The notes under the pieces: model-generated
What the model was told of the DNA's origin: nothing
The model's input: the letters and a program-made list of their open reading frames with translations, nothing else
Databases searched by the model: none
In this document: one piece after another, positions 1 through 9,199 of the stretch
How positions within the stretch are numbered: the stretch's first letter is position 1
How the letters are laid out: each line of letters begins with the position of its first letter
From: an uncultured Treponema sp.
GTDB lineage: Bacteria; Spirochaetota; Spirochaetia; Treponematales; Treponemataceae
Length of the DNA stretch: 52,030 nucleotides
Direction: 5' to 3'
Assembly (NCBI GenBank): GCA_945877425.1
Contig: CAMCRZ010000017.1
Coordinates: 1 to 52,030 of the forward strand
Position numbers and translations under genes: made by a program

Positions 1-7
1 TAAAAAG

Positions 8-57
8 ACTGTCCTTTGATGAAGTTTTAATTACTTCTAGGACAGCCCCTTTTTTTT
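8..57 (+). terminator. Intrinsic terminator of a gene left of the window
   Basis: A 7-bp stem (CTGTCCT at 9-15, AGGACAG at 39-45) encloses a second small stem (GAAGT 21-25 / ACTTC 33-37) and is followed by a run of eight T at 50-57. This is a standard Rho-independent terminator reading rightward, so a plus-strand gene probably ends just before the window. Confidence 0.8.
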
Positions 58-78
58 GCACTTTTTTCTAATCAAAAG

Positions 79-225
79 GCGCCGCCGCCAGCGTACTTGC
101 CAAACAGCTGCAACTTATCTTCAAGACACTGCCATAAGAGTACACTTTACTCCAAGCAATGCACTGCAAAAGTTAAAGCCTGCACTTATCCGCAAGACCT
201 TCTCGTAAATCACTCGGGACGAAAT
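79..225 (+). repeat. Dispersed intergenic repeat, copy A
   Basis: The non-coding stretch before the first gene is mostly one copy of a ~150-bp G+C-richer repeat. It begins with GGCGCCGCCGCC, has the family core GCGTACTTGCC at 91-101, continues with CTGCAACTTA and AGAGTACACTTTAC, and closes with a CACTTATCCGCAAGACC-like segment. The same order of blocks is found near 19.5, 31.7 and 50.5 kb. No reading frame is conserved between copies. Confidence 0.8.
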
Positions 226-333
226 GAAAATTTCCGGCAGTTTCACAACCCATATTCTACTTAACAAGATTGAACTTATGTGTTAAGTTTTAAATGGAAC
301 TTTCATATAGTTTATTTATATCAGGAGTTTTCT

Positions 334-1182
334 ATGAAAAAAGTTTTTAACAAATTTAACCACTTAATGATTTGTGCAGTTTTGCTTTTTACACTTGCTT
401 TTACTTTTAGCGGATGCAGCGAAAACGAAACAGTACAGTTATCAATTCCAGTTGAAAAATTACTTGCTGCAATCACTGAAAATTCAGGCAGTACAGAAAG
501 CGAAGTTGATGAATTTTTCGACATTACAGTAAGCATTTCCGGCGATTACACTTTATCTGAACGTAAAAGCGGAACATTATCAGAACTTATGACCCAGTCG
601 TTTTTATTTGCAAATTTTGAAGCCGACAAAACCATTACAGTAACAATAAAAATCACCTGTCTGGGAACAGACGGATTAACAATCGAATCATACACAGGAA
701 ACGGAACCATCACTTTGGAGCAGGGAGAAAACACTTTAAACATCACCCTTTCACAAAACACAACAGACAGTTCAGTAAACCTTTCAATGTGCAGCGACCC
801 TCAGATAATTTGCAAAGGCGGATCCGAATACAACAAGTCCGGAGAGTTAACCACTGCAGTTGATGTTACAGATACAGTTGTTGCTTATTACAAAGAAGAT
901 GACACAAACGGACTTGTATTTTCAATTACAAATTCTTATGAATACGAAAATTTCACAGATGCAGTTTACTCCTGGAAAATCAACGGCTGTGAAGTTTCCA
1001 CCAGCAGCAAAGAGTTTGTTTTCAACAGTTCAGATGACATGTATGACATTACAAAAGGAAGCGCATTTAAACTTAATCTAAGAAAAGACGACAAAAACGT
1101 ATTGACTTTAACAATTAAAGCCGGTGATGCAGAAAGAAGCGCTGAAGCTATCTGCTTTGTTACTAAAAATTATACAAACTAG
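334..1182 (+). CDS. Putative lipoprotein, function unknown
   Basis: The product is 282 aa. The start is set at 334 because CAGGAG lies 7 nt upstream and the protein then opens with a lipoprotein signal: basic MKK, hydrophobic core, lipobox FSGC with the acylated cysteine at residue 28. The GTG at 280 would bury this signal. The mature part is rich in Thr, Ser, Asn and Asp with alternating hydrophobics, as in secreted beta-sandwich proteins. I recognise no named domain. It is followed after 17 nt by a much larger lipoprotein gene of similar composition, so the two are probably co-transcribed and both anchored in the envelope, likely exported to the periplasm or surface. Confidence 0.75.
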   Translation: MKKVFNKFNHLMICAVLLFTLAFTFSGCSENETVQLSIPVEKLLAAITENSGSTESEVDEFFDITVSISGDYTLSERKSGTLSELMTQSFLFANFEADKTITVTIKITCLGTDGLTIESYTGNGTITLEQGENTLNITLSQNTTDSSVNLSMCSDPQIICKGGSEYNKSGELTTAVDVTDTVVAYYKEDDTNGLVFSITNSYEYENFTDAVYSWKINGCEVSTSSKEFVFNSSDDMYDITKGSAFKLNLRKDDKNVLTLTIKAGDAERSAEAICFVTKNYTN

Positions 1183-1199
1183 TAAAAAGAGGTGCAGAC

Positions 1200-4100
1200 A
1201 TGAAATTTAACCTGTTTAATATGAAAAATATAAAGAAAACCTTTAACCTTTTGATAATTGCTTTAGTTTTTCTTGCTTCCTGCAAAAATAATCTTGTAAC
1301 AGAAAATGCAGGCGAAAAAAGCAAAGACGGAAACTGCAATGTTAATTTAACCATTACAAATAATTTCGGTGTAAGAACTGTTTATCCTTCACATGATACT
1401 ACTGGAGCTGAACTGCCTGCTTTTGCTGACATTTCAGATTTTACAATTAAGTTTTCATCTAAAAAAGGAAGTGAAAGTTTTACGTTTACAGAAACAGTGT
1501 CGCGGCAGGAAGACGGAAATTTTACCTGTACGCTTAATGTGCCTTGCGGAATTTATGATGTTACTGTAGAAGGCTATAAAGTTGAAACTGTTCAAGAGCA
1601 AGACGGAAATACTTTAGTAGTTAAGACAATTATATTCTTCGGTACAGAAAAAAATGTAAACTTAAGAAATCAAACACAAAGCCTTTCTGTTTTAATTGAC
1701 TACAATACTGAACCTATTTACTTAATTGAAGATACATTAAATGAAGGATTTTTTAACATTACAATTAACTGCAGTTTAGATATATATCATGAATTTGGCA
1801 TAGAAACTGATAGCGAAAACTTAGTAACAAGCGGACTTACTGCAACTTTAGAATCTGTTTCAACAGGTGAAAAAATATTACTCGGCTTAGTACAGCAAAC
1901 ATCATCTGAAGATGGAGGCTCAACAGGAACATCAACTGACTCAGATTACGTATTTCAAATCAATAACACTGTTCAAGTTGAAAATGTAGACGGAACCATT
2001 ACAGAGTTAATTGAACCTAAGTCTATAAAACCAGGATATTACAGACTGAGCATAAAAGGTCCAGACCCGGATCGCCAGACTACAATGAAAGCTCTCTTAA
2101 GCGATAACCTGATTTTAATTGCAACTAACTTAACTACAACAGGAACTATAGAAGTAAAAGGTGCAGTTTCTGCAGATGTAACTTATTATGCTTCAGGTTC
2201 CGGAAGTGTATCTGGTGACGGCAGCACAGAAGACTATCCTATAGACCTTTCTGCTCTTTTAAACCAAGTTGACAGAATAAACAATGAAGTTTTAAAAATT
2301 CAAATGATTTCCACTGACATGCCTTCCATTGACATTGCAGCCATCAAGACAAAAAGCAATATGGTCTGTCAGGAAATCCAGTTTATTAAAAAAGGTGAGT
2401 CAGAATGTTCACTTAGTTACAATACAAAGACAAAAATATTTACATCTACTAGGTCAACTCAGGCATTAGATTTTTACACTTCAGATGAAAACGTTCGTAA
2501 TGTTACAGTAGAAAACGTTTATTTTGGATTAACTAATAATGTTACTTTAAAAAACAAAGTCTGCTTAACTTTAGTACCCACTACTGATGAATCATATACT
2601 CAACCTTCAGATGCTTCACCAGCAACACTTACGGTTAACTATGACAAAAGTTATGACACTACAAGTCCGCTTGTTATACTTAAGACATTGATAGATCCAA
2701 GTACTTGCATTGAGGTTACTCCAAGTAATTCAGCTAATACAACAGATTATTACGTTAAAACGTTAAGCGACGGTCTTTATGAAAAAATAGTGTATGACAT
2801 TACAAAAGGCTTTATAGATAGCTTTACAGTTTGCAGCGACAAAACTTTAACAGATGTTAACGAAAAGTGTTACATTGGAGCAGTATTTGATTACATCCAC
2901 AGCGTTGAAAAACTGACAAGCTTTGAAACAGGAACACCACGTACACTTACTTTAGATGAATCACAAACTTCAATTCCAATTGACGCAAGTGCACTTAGCA
3001 CAATAGAAAACTCTGACAGCAACATTACATTTAATTTTATTGCAGCAGGCGGTTCGGAAAATGCTGTGTTTGTTTTAAAAAACGGAACGTTACAGTTAGA
3101 TGAAAGAATAGTGGAAGGTACTGAAATTTCTCCTGTTTCAATTGACCTTTACGCAACAGATTATTCTGATGAAAGTTCATCTGTAACAAAACAGTTTACT
3201 GTAGGTAATGCAGCACCTTACATCAGTTCTATAAACTTCCACGACGGCACAAGTGTTTACTTCACTGGAACTGCCGGAAGCAACATAAGCTGCAGTTTTG
3301 ATGAATACGAATATTACAGTATTGAAAATCCATTTATTATAGCAGAAAATTATGCCCCAAATATCACTGTTGAACCTAAACTGGAAGACTTTATAATTAA
3401 AAGTTACACAAAAACGGAAGATACTGCTGACATAACTATTTATTACAAGTACCTTGAACCAAAAATTCTTACTCATGAAACTGATGTTCTTTTATGGACA
3501 AGCGACCCATCAAGCACTCACAGTTATTATGTAAATTCAGCCAGCTCTTTGGGTGAAAGTTTTTTCATTGACACAACAAACCCTGCTCATTCTACTTATT
3601 ATGACAGAGATTACGACTTTACTTTCGGCTATTACAATGAAATATACATTTCCCAATCAGCAGATATAACACGAATATCACCGTATGGAAATAAAACTAC
3701 AATTCTTTCCGGCATCAACGATTATCATGTTACAGATATATATGATGATTTTGAGGAAAACAAACTTTATGCCTTACACAAATCAGGCAGTACTTATTAT
3801 ATTGGAGTATACGGCAATCCTATGTCTTTTAGTGAAATGTCCATTACTCCAGATGAAACTACCTTAGTCCAGCTGCCTTCTGAAATCACTTCAGTTAACA
3901 GTTCTTTAACAACTTTCTGCGTAAGTGACGGAATGTTCTATATTCTTGACGAAAGCAATATACTTCACTGCGACACATTAATTGGAGAAAACGGAACTAT
4001 AACTTCTTCATTTACAGACGACTATAAATCACTGGATCTTTTAGCAATCCTGAAAAAACGGCTTTTACTTACCGACGCTGACGATCTTGAAATTAAAGAC

Positions 4101-4655
4101 ATGATAGTTCAGGAAGGAAATCTTTATGTTCTTGCAAGTTTCCAGGGCATGACTTCTAGCAACAACGGCTATTCTAATGTTAAAAATGCACGAGGCTGTA
4201 TTGCTTCATTCAGTTTAAGCGATATTGCAAATTCTACAGACGAATCACAACCTATTCCTGAAATTTACGGCTGGTCAAATAACACTGATGTATACGTTAC
4301 TTCTCCGCAAAAGAATTTTTCAGCAGACAATTACACATGGACTTTCCATACACCTGCTGATGCAAAGGACGGTTTCTATAATCCTATAAAGTTTATTGCT
4401 GTTATGCCTAAAAAGCTTGTTATTGCAGATGACGGTCAGCGTATTGTATTTACAGACTCAACTGTAACTGCAAGGGAAACAGTCAGAAATGTAGACAATG
4501 TTGTTACTTTTGATCTGGAGAAAAAAGTAATTGAAGCTGTAACTGAACTGGAATGTTCTTCACAAACAATTTTTGACAACTCAGCAAGTACTGTAGCATA
4601 CGGTTCTTACTTTGCAGGAGATACTTCTGATTACTACATTAAAAAAGGTGAATAA
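1200..4655 (+). CDS. Very large putative surface lipoprotein
   Basis: The product is 1151 aa. AGAGGTG lies 7 nt before ATG 1200; an in-frame ATG at 1221 is an alternative. The lipobox FLASC places the lipidated cysteine at residue 28. The rest is Ser/Thr/Asn-rich and appears all-beta: an N-terminal stretch (about 45-330) resembles Ig-like or carboxypeptidase-regulatory folds ('GIYDVTVEGYKVE', 'GYYRLSIKG'). The last ~350 residues have short repeated strand patterns ('ITSVNSSLTTFCVSDGMFYILDE') suggestive of a beta-propeller read-out. Large lipoproteins with this architecture are common in treponemes, but the function is unknown. It lies between a smaller lipoprotein gene and a glycosyltransferase gene in one apparent operon. 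Confidence 0.8.
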   Translation: MKFNLFNMKNIKKTFNLLIIALVFLASCKNNLVTENAGEKSKDGNCNVNLTITNNFGVRTVYPSHDTTGAELPAFADISDFTIKFSSKKGSESFTFTETVSRQEDGNFTCTLNVPCGIYDVTVEGYKVETVQEQDGNTLVVKTIIFFGTEKNVNLRNQTQSLSVLIDYNTEPIYLIEDTLNEGFFNITINCSLDIYHEFGIETDSENLVTSGLTATLESVSTGEKILLGLVQQTSSEDGGSTGTSTDSDYVFQINNTVQVENVDGTITELIEPKSIKPGYYRLSIKGPDPDRQTTMKALLSDNLILIATNLTTTGTIEVKGAVSADVTYYASGSGSVSGDGSTEDYPIDLSALLNQVDRINNEVLKIQMISTDMPSIDIAAIKTKSNMVCQEIQFIKKGESECSLSYNTKTKIFTSTRSTQALDFYTSDENVRNVTVENVYFGLTNNVTLKNKVCLTLVPTTDESYTQPSDASPATLTVNYDKSYDTTSPLVILKTLIDPSTCIEVTPSNSANTTDYYVKTLSDGLYEKIVYDITKGFIDSFTVCSDKTLTDVNEKCYIGAVFDYIHSVEKLTSFETGTPRTLTLDESQTSIPIDASALSTIENSDSNITFNFIAAGGSENAVFVLKNGTLQLDERIVEGTEISPVSIDLYATDYSDESSSVTKQFTVGNAAPYISSINFHDGTSVYFTGTAGSNISCSFDEYEYYSIENPFIIAENYAPNITVEPKLEDFIIKSYTKTEDTADITIYYKYLEPKILTHETDVLLWTSDPSSTHSYYVNSASSLGESFFIDTTNPAHSTYYDRDYDFTFGYYNEIYISQSADITRISPYGNKTTILSGINDYHVTDIYDDFEENKLYALHKSGSTYYIGVYGNPMSFSEMSITPDETTLVQLPSEITSVNSSLTTFCVSDGMFYILDESNILHCDTLIGENGTITSSFTDDYKSLDLLAILKKRLLLTDADDLEIKDMIVQEGNLYVLASFQGMTSSNNGYSNVKNARGCIASFSLSDIANSTDESQPIPEIYGWSNNTDVYVTSPQKNFSADNYTWTFHTPADAKDGFYNPIKFIAVMPKKLVIADDGQRIVFTDSTVTARETVRNVDNVVTFDLEKKVIEAVTELECSSQTIFDNSASTVAYGSYFAGDTSDYYIKKGE

Positions 4656-4666
4656 AATACAGTTTG

Positions 4667-5719
4667 ATGTTTGCAAAAAAAATTAAAGTACATCAACAGG
4701 AAAATGCCGTAAGTGTTTGCGTTCCTGTGTTTAACAGTGAACCTTACCTTGCGGCTTGTCTTGAAAGCGTATTAAATCAGACGATTTTAAAAACTGAAAA
4801 AATCCAGCTTATTCTTGTAAACGACGGCAGCAACGGAACTGATTCCAACGGTTTAAACTGCCGCCAGATTTTCAAATCGTTTTTAAAACAAAAAAAATCA
4901 TTTCCTTACGAAAACAATTTAAATTGCATTTATCTTGAGCACGGCAAAAACAAAGGTCTTCTTGAAGCAAGACGAACTGCCGTAACTAATGCAGATTCAC
5001 TTTACACTTTTATTCTGGACAGCGACGATTTGCTTGTGCCGGAATGTCTTGAAAAACTTTTTAATGAAGCCCGGACATTTCAGGCTGACATTGTTCACGG
5101 AAAGGCTGACTTTTTTTATTCAGGTGCTGAAAGAGAAAAAGTTCTTTCTGAAAAAGAAAAAGCCCTTACTAAAAGAATTTCTCTTGTAAACGAAAACTGC
5201 CTGTTTAATTCAGAAACGGAAAAATCAATTTTCAACGACTGGCTTTTTCTGCAAAATCACAACGGATTTTTGTGGGGAAAACTTATAAAAACTTCCGTTT
5301 ACAAAGATGCACTGGAATTTATTCCTCCTGTTTTCTGTACAATGGCAGAAGACATTCTGCAGTATTTTTTCATTGCACTTACAGCTTCATCTTACAAAGG
5401 CATGAACGAAATTGTTTACAGTTATTGCGCCGACACAGGCATTTCTTCCGAAAAGAAAATCACTTCCCTTTACGAATGGGAAAAAGTCTGCTCTACTTCA
5501 TCAGTGTTTACTGTGCTTTTTGACTTTTTAAATAACTGCCGGAATAATGACTTTGCAAAAAAAACTGCTGGTGTTGTAAGCAGGATTTGCGCTTCTTACT
5601 GCAGGTCAAATATTGTGCAGCTTGAACAGTGTGTTGCCCCGGAAATTAAAGATGAAGCTTACAGTATCTTATGCAGCTTCTGGGGAAAAGAACTGATAGA
5701 AAAACTAAAATCTTTGTGA
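4667..5719 (+). CDS. Family 2 glycosyltransferase
   Basis: The product is 350 aa. The N-terminus carries the GT-A nucleotide-sugar fold: 'VSVCVPVFNSEPYLAACLES' then 'LILVNDGSNGTD', and the metal-binding DXD equivalent in 'FILDSDDLL' near residue 115. A later 'HNGFLWGKLIKTSVY' plus 'AEDILQYFF' matches the acceptor-side region of GT2 enzymes that decorate polysaccharides or lipids. There are no membrane segments, so it is probably cytosolic. The start is ATG 4667; a TTG just before it (4664) is possible, and no good ribosome site precedes either. It follows the large lipoprotein gene by 11 nt. Whether it glycosylates that product is only a guess. Confidence 0.85.
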   Translation: MFAKKIKVHQQENAVSVCVPVFNSEPYLAACLESVLNQTILKTEKIQLILVNDGSNGTDSNGLNCRQIFKSFLKQKKSFPYENNLNCIYLEHGKNKGLLEARRTAVTNADSLYTFILDSDDLLVPECLEKLFNEARTFQADIVHGKADFFYSGAEREKVLSEKEKALTKRISLVNENCLFNSETEKSIFNDWLFLQNHNGFLWGKLIKTSVYKDALEFIPPVFCTMAEDILQYFFIALTASSYKGMNEIVYSYCADTGISSEKKITSLYEWEKVCSTSSVFTVLFDFLNNCRNNDFAKKTAGVVSRICASYCRSNIVQLEQCVAPEIKDEAYSILCSFWGKELIEKLKSL

Positions 5720-5764
5720 TAAGATTTTTCTGTTTAAAAGTTAATTTATTATTAGAGGTTTAAA

Positions 5765-7453
5765 ATGAAAAAATCAGATAACGCTTGTAAGGGAGTTGCC
5801 CGTGCTCCTCACCGTTCACTTTATTATGCTTCTGGCTACACAGATGAAGAACTTGCTCAGCCTATGGTGGGAATTATCTGTGCAAAAAATGAACTTATTC
5901 CAGGTCACATTGAACTTGACAGAATTTCAGAGGCAGTAAAAGCCGGCGTCCGTATGGCTGGCGGAACTCCAATTGAATTTCCTGCTATTGGTGTGTGCGA
6001 CGGTATTGCCATGGGACACGAAGGAATGAAATATTCACTTGTAACCCGAGAACTTATTGCAGACAGTGTTGAATGTGTTGCAAAGGCTCATCAGTTTGAC
6101 GCACTTGTAATGATTCCTAACTGCGACAAAATTGTTCCCGGTATGCTTATGGCTGCTGCCAGACTTGATTTGCCTACAGTGTTTGTTTCCGGCGGTCCTA
6201 TGATGCCAGGTCATTTGCCTGGTAATGATCCGTCAAATCCTTATTCAGGAAAAAATCTTTCGCTTACAGATATGTTTGAAGCTGTGGGCGGTCTTGCTGT
6301 TGGAAAAATTACGGAAGAGCAGCTTAAAGAAATGGAACACAGTGCCTGCCCTGGATGCGGTGCCTGCTCTGGAATGTTCACTGCAAATTCAATGAACTGT
6401 CTTACAGAAGTTTTAGGACTGGGGCTTCCTGGTAACGGAACTATTCCTGCCGTAACTGGTGAACGCATTGCTCTTGCAAAACACGCAGGTATGGCTGTAA
6501 TGGATTTGTACAAAAAAGGTATTACTGCACGCCAGATGATGACTGCTGAAAATTTCAAAAACGGTCTTGCCGCTGACATGGCATTAGGCTGTTCTTCAAA
6601 TACAATGCTTCACCTTCCTGCAATTGCTCACGAAGCAGGAATTGAAATTGACCTTCACGAAGTAAACGAAATTTCAAACCGCACTCCAAACCTCTGCCAC
6701 TTAGCACCTGCCGGTCATACTTTTATGTGTGAATTAAACGATGCTGGCGGAGTTCAGGCTGTTCTTGCGGAACTTGCAAAAAAGAATTTAATCAATACTT
6801 CCCTTATTACTGCGACAGGAAAAACTATTGCAGAAAACATTAAAAGCGTAGTAAACAGAAATCCTGAAATCTTGCGTCCAATTGAAAATCCTTTCAGTGA
6901 CAACGGCGGAATTGCAATTCTCTTTGGAAATCTTGCTCCAAACGGAACTGTAGTAAAGCGCTCTGCCTGTGCAAAAGAACTTATGAAGCACACAGGTCCT
7001 GCACGAGTTTTCAACGATGAATCAGAAGCAATGGAAGCCGTTCAGAAAGCACAGATAAAGGCTGGCGATGTAGTTGTAATCCGTTATGAAGGACCAAAAG
7101 GCGGACCTGGAATGAGGGAAATGCTTGCCGTTACAGCAGCACTTGCAGGTCAGGGACTTGACAAGCAGGTTGCACTTATTACAGACGGACGCTTTTCCGG
7201 CGCAACACGAGGTGCATCCCTTGGTCACTGTTCTCCAGAAGCAGCAGTAGGCGGTCCTATTGCATTAGTTGAAGAAGGCGACATGATTACACTTGACATC
7301 AACAATTACAAAATTCACCTTGAAGTAAGCGACGAAGAACTTGCAAGACGAAAAGAAAAATGGGTCTGCCCTGAACCAAAAGTAAAGACAGGCTATCTTG
7401 CACGTTATGCAAAACTTGTTTCAAGCGCAGATAAAGGCGCAATCTTACAGTAA
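5765..7453 (+). CDS. ilvD: Dihydroxy-acid dehydratase
   Basis: The product is 562 aa. It dehydrates 2,3-dihydroxy-isovalerate and 2,3-dihydroxy-3-methylvalerate to the keto acids of valine and isoleucine synthesis. Visible family motifs are '[11 protein letters not shown]' (Cys120), '[17 protein letters not shown]' (residues 195-211) and '[11 protein letters not shown]' toward the C-terminus. At the position where [2Fe-2S] members have a third cluster cysteine (NExxPC) this protein has NELIPGH. The PGH form is also seen in the E. coli enzyme, whose [4Fe-4S] cluster is oxygen sensitive, which fits an anaerobe. AGAGG at 5754-5758 supports the start. It is a single gene, separated from ilvB by an opposing ATP-grasp gene. 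Confidence 0.95.
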   Translation: MKKSDNACKGVARAPHRSLYYASGYTDEELAQPMVGIICAKNELIPGHIELDRISEAVKAGVRMAGGTPIEFPAIGVCDGIAMGHEGMKYSLVTRELIADSVECVAKAHQFDALVMIPNCDKIVPGMLMAAARLDLPTVFVSGGPMMPGHLPGNDPSNPYSGKNLSLTDMFEAVGGLAVGKITEEQLKEMEHSACPGCGACSGMFTANSMNCLTEVLGLGLPGNGTIPAVTGERIALAKHAGMAVMDLYKKGITARQMMTAENFKNGLAADMALGCSSNTMLHLPAIAHEAGIEIDLHEVNEISNRTPNLCHLAPAGHTFMCELNDAGGVQAVLAELAKKNLINTSLITATGKTIAENIKSVVNRNPEILRPIENPFSDNGGIAILFGNLAPNGTVVKRSACAKELMKHTGPARVFNDESEAMEAVQKAQIKAGDVVVIRYEGPKGGPGMREMLAVTAALAGQGLDKQVALITDGRFSGATRGASLGHCSPEAAVGGPIALVEEGDMITLDINNYKIHLEVSDEELARRKEKWVCPEPKVKTGYLARYAKLVSSADKGAILQ

Positions 7454-7492
7454 AGCAAAAAGCAAAAGCTAAGTTTTATTTACAAAGGCTTT

Positions 7493-7696
7493 ATGGATTT
7501 TTCTGTAAAGCCTTTACTTATGGAAAAAAATATGAAAATGACATTTGACAGCTGGACTGATTACGACGACTGGCTTATACAGAACTACAGCAATTTTGAA
7601 ATTTACAGATTAAATGAAACTGACGGAAAAATTGAAGCAGAATACTGCACTAAAGAAGAGTTTGAAAAAATCAAAAATCAGATTCAGGAAGACTGA
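7493..7696 (+). CDS. Small acidic protein of unknown function
   Basis: The product is up to 67 aa, beginning 39 nt after ilvD. AAAGG at 7484-7488 supports ATG 7493, but in-frame ATGs at 7520, 7532 and 7538 are also possible; the part that looks constrained starts at 'MTFDSWTDYDDWLIQNYSN'. It is rich in Asp, Glu and aromatic residues, with no signal peptide, no cysteine pair and no known motif. Its last 13 bp overlap the 3' end of the opposing ATP-grasp gene. The regular codon use and lack of any better frame make it a plausible real gene. Confidence 0.55.
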   Translation: MDFSVKPLLMEKNMKMTFDSWTDYDDWLIQNYSNFEIYRLNETDGKIEAEYCTKEEFEKIKNQIQED

Positions 7697-9111
7697 ATTA
7701 TATTTACAAGTTCCACTGCTTTGGCGTAAAAATTTTCTTCAACAAGAGAAGGCTCTTTTTCTTTAAGGGCGCAAAGGCTTTTCATAATGGAGTCGAAATT
7801 TTCTGCAGCAAAAACAATTTCACAGTAGCCTCTTTCCCTTTCCTGCCTGGCACAAATATTTTCCATCTGCCGCAAATACTTTACGCAATGCCATTTGTAC
7901 AGACTGTCCATCAAATCACATTTCAAATCATTTTTAATAAGAGGAAGCTTTATATTCAGCACTGCATTTTCCCTGCTTAAGTTTTTGCTTTTCTTTTTTG
8001 TAAGTTCAGGATTTAAAATTCCATCTAAAAAATATTCAAGCAAGGTTTTGTTTTTTGCAGCACCGTAAGTTCCGCTCATTCCAGAAAGCCGTGGATTTAT
8101 TTCAAGCACATACCATTTTTTTTCAGAGTAAACTAAATCAACCTGCGCAATTCCGTTAAGCTTAAAAACTTTGGCAAGCCTTTTCATTTCTTTCTTCAGC
8201 TTTTTGATTTTAAACTGAGTTTCCTTTACCGGACCTGCCTTTACGCTTTGCTTTGGAGAAGTAATGCCGTACTGGTTTACGCTAAAGAGAAAAGGATTTT
8301 CCACTTTAACAGTTTTTTCATTGCAGAACATTTCAAGACCAAACTGCAGCCCTGAAATATATTCTTCAACAATTCTGTCACCGTTATTTTTTTTAGAAAG
8401 CAATATGTCTTTTGCTTCACCAAAAGTTTTTGCAACATCAGTTCCGTATGAACTTAAACCGTTTGTGTCTTTTATGACAACTGGAAATTTCAGCTTTTCA
8501 ATTTCATGGAGAACGGCTTCTCTGTAAACATTTTCCTTTATGTCGTGGCGGCCTTTTACAAAAAGTTCGTGGCTTACAAAAACGTAAGGTGCAGTGTTGA
8601 AATTATGGGCTTCCAGTTTCTGTTTGGTCAAATACTTGTCAAAACAAATTGAAGCAGTTTTTACGCTGTGGCATATTACCTTTATGCCGTATTTTCTTAA
8701 CGCTTCTCCAACGAGTGAATCTTTTACGCAAAGCCAGTCATAAGGCGGACACCAGAAGCTTGCAGCAACAGCTAAATCAGGATTTAAAGATTTTATGAAA
8801 AGAGCAAGTTTTTCAGTTGAAAGTTCTTCACAAGAATAAAACTTAACGGAAGGAGCAAAATCTTTTTCAGTTTCAGCCGGACATTCAGGTGCAGTTTTGT
8901 CAGAAGTTCCAGCCGCAACTTCATCATCAGTTTTAAAATCTTCATCATCAGCAAGAAAAAATCCCGGCTTTTGGGTAACGATATTAAATTCAACATTACA
9001 GAATTTTGCAGAAATATTTTTCCATTCATCTTTGCAGGAAGGAATTGTTTTTGTAAAAAAAGTTTTCATATCAAAATAATTTGAATTTGTACTGTACACT
9101 GCAATTTTCAT
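7684..9111 (-). CDS. ATP-grasp ligase, substrate unknown
   Basis: The product is about 475 aa. The central and C-terminal parts form an ATP-grasp fold: 'FPVVIKDTNGLSSYGTDVAK' (ATP-binding lysine and glycine-rich loop), 'RIVEEYISGLQFGLEMF' and the Mg-binding 'WYVLEINPRLSGMSGTYGA', as in carboxylate-amine ligases and the CarB/D-Ala ligase superfamily. The ~150-residue N-terminus resembles the pre-ATP-grasp domain but has an Asp/Glu-rich insert (about 58-85). The start is placed at 9111; a second ATG at 9117 is in frame. A TAAAAT box (9118-9123 on the plus strand) lies 6 nt upstream of 9111, so the message may be leaderless. It is divergent from ilvB and convergent with the ilvD block. Confidence 0.8.
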   Translation of the reverse strand: MKIAVYSTNSNYFDMKTFFTKTIPSCKDEWKNISAKFCNVEFNIVTQKPGFFLADDEDFKTDDEVAAGTSDKTAPECPAETEKDFAPSVKFYSCEELSTEKLALFIKSLNPDLAVAASFWCPPYDWLCVKDSLVGEALRKYGIKVICHSVKTASICFDKYLTKQKLEAHNFNTAPYVFVSHELFVKGRHDIKENVYREAVLHEIEKLKFPVVIKDTNGLSSYGTDVAKTFGEAKDILLSKKNNGDRIVEEYISGLQFGLEMFCNEKTVKVENPFLFSVNQYGITSPKQSVKAGPVKETQFKIKKLKKEMKRLAKVFKLNGIAQVDLVYSEKKWYVLEINPRLSGMSGTYGAAKNKTLLEYFLDGILNPELTKKKSKNLSRENAVLNIKLPLIKNDLKCDLMDSLYKWHCVKYLRQMENICARQERERGYCEIVFAAENFDSIMKSLCALKEKEPSLVEENFYAKAVELVNIIQSS

Positions 9112-9139
9112 AATCATATTTTACATCTTTTTTTTATCA

Positions 9140-9168
9140 TTGAATATAAGCGGAAAAAAATATAAAAT
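9140..9168 (+). promoter_or_regulatory. Sigma70-type promoter of ilvB
   Basis: TTGAAT at 9140-9145 and TAAAAT at 9163-9168 are separated by 17 nt, which predicts a start near 9175 and a ~25-nt leader containing the GGGG ribosome site of ilvB. The -35 overlaps the presumed -35 region of the divergent ATP-grasp gene. Confidence 0.6.
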
Positions 9169-9199
9169 GGACAGATAATTTTTATTTCGGGGTAAAAAA

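Noticed and set aside
6241..6579. A 112-codon antisense frame inside ilvD
   Set aside because: It is the shadow of a strongly conserved coding region on the other strand, with no independent start signal.
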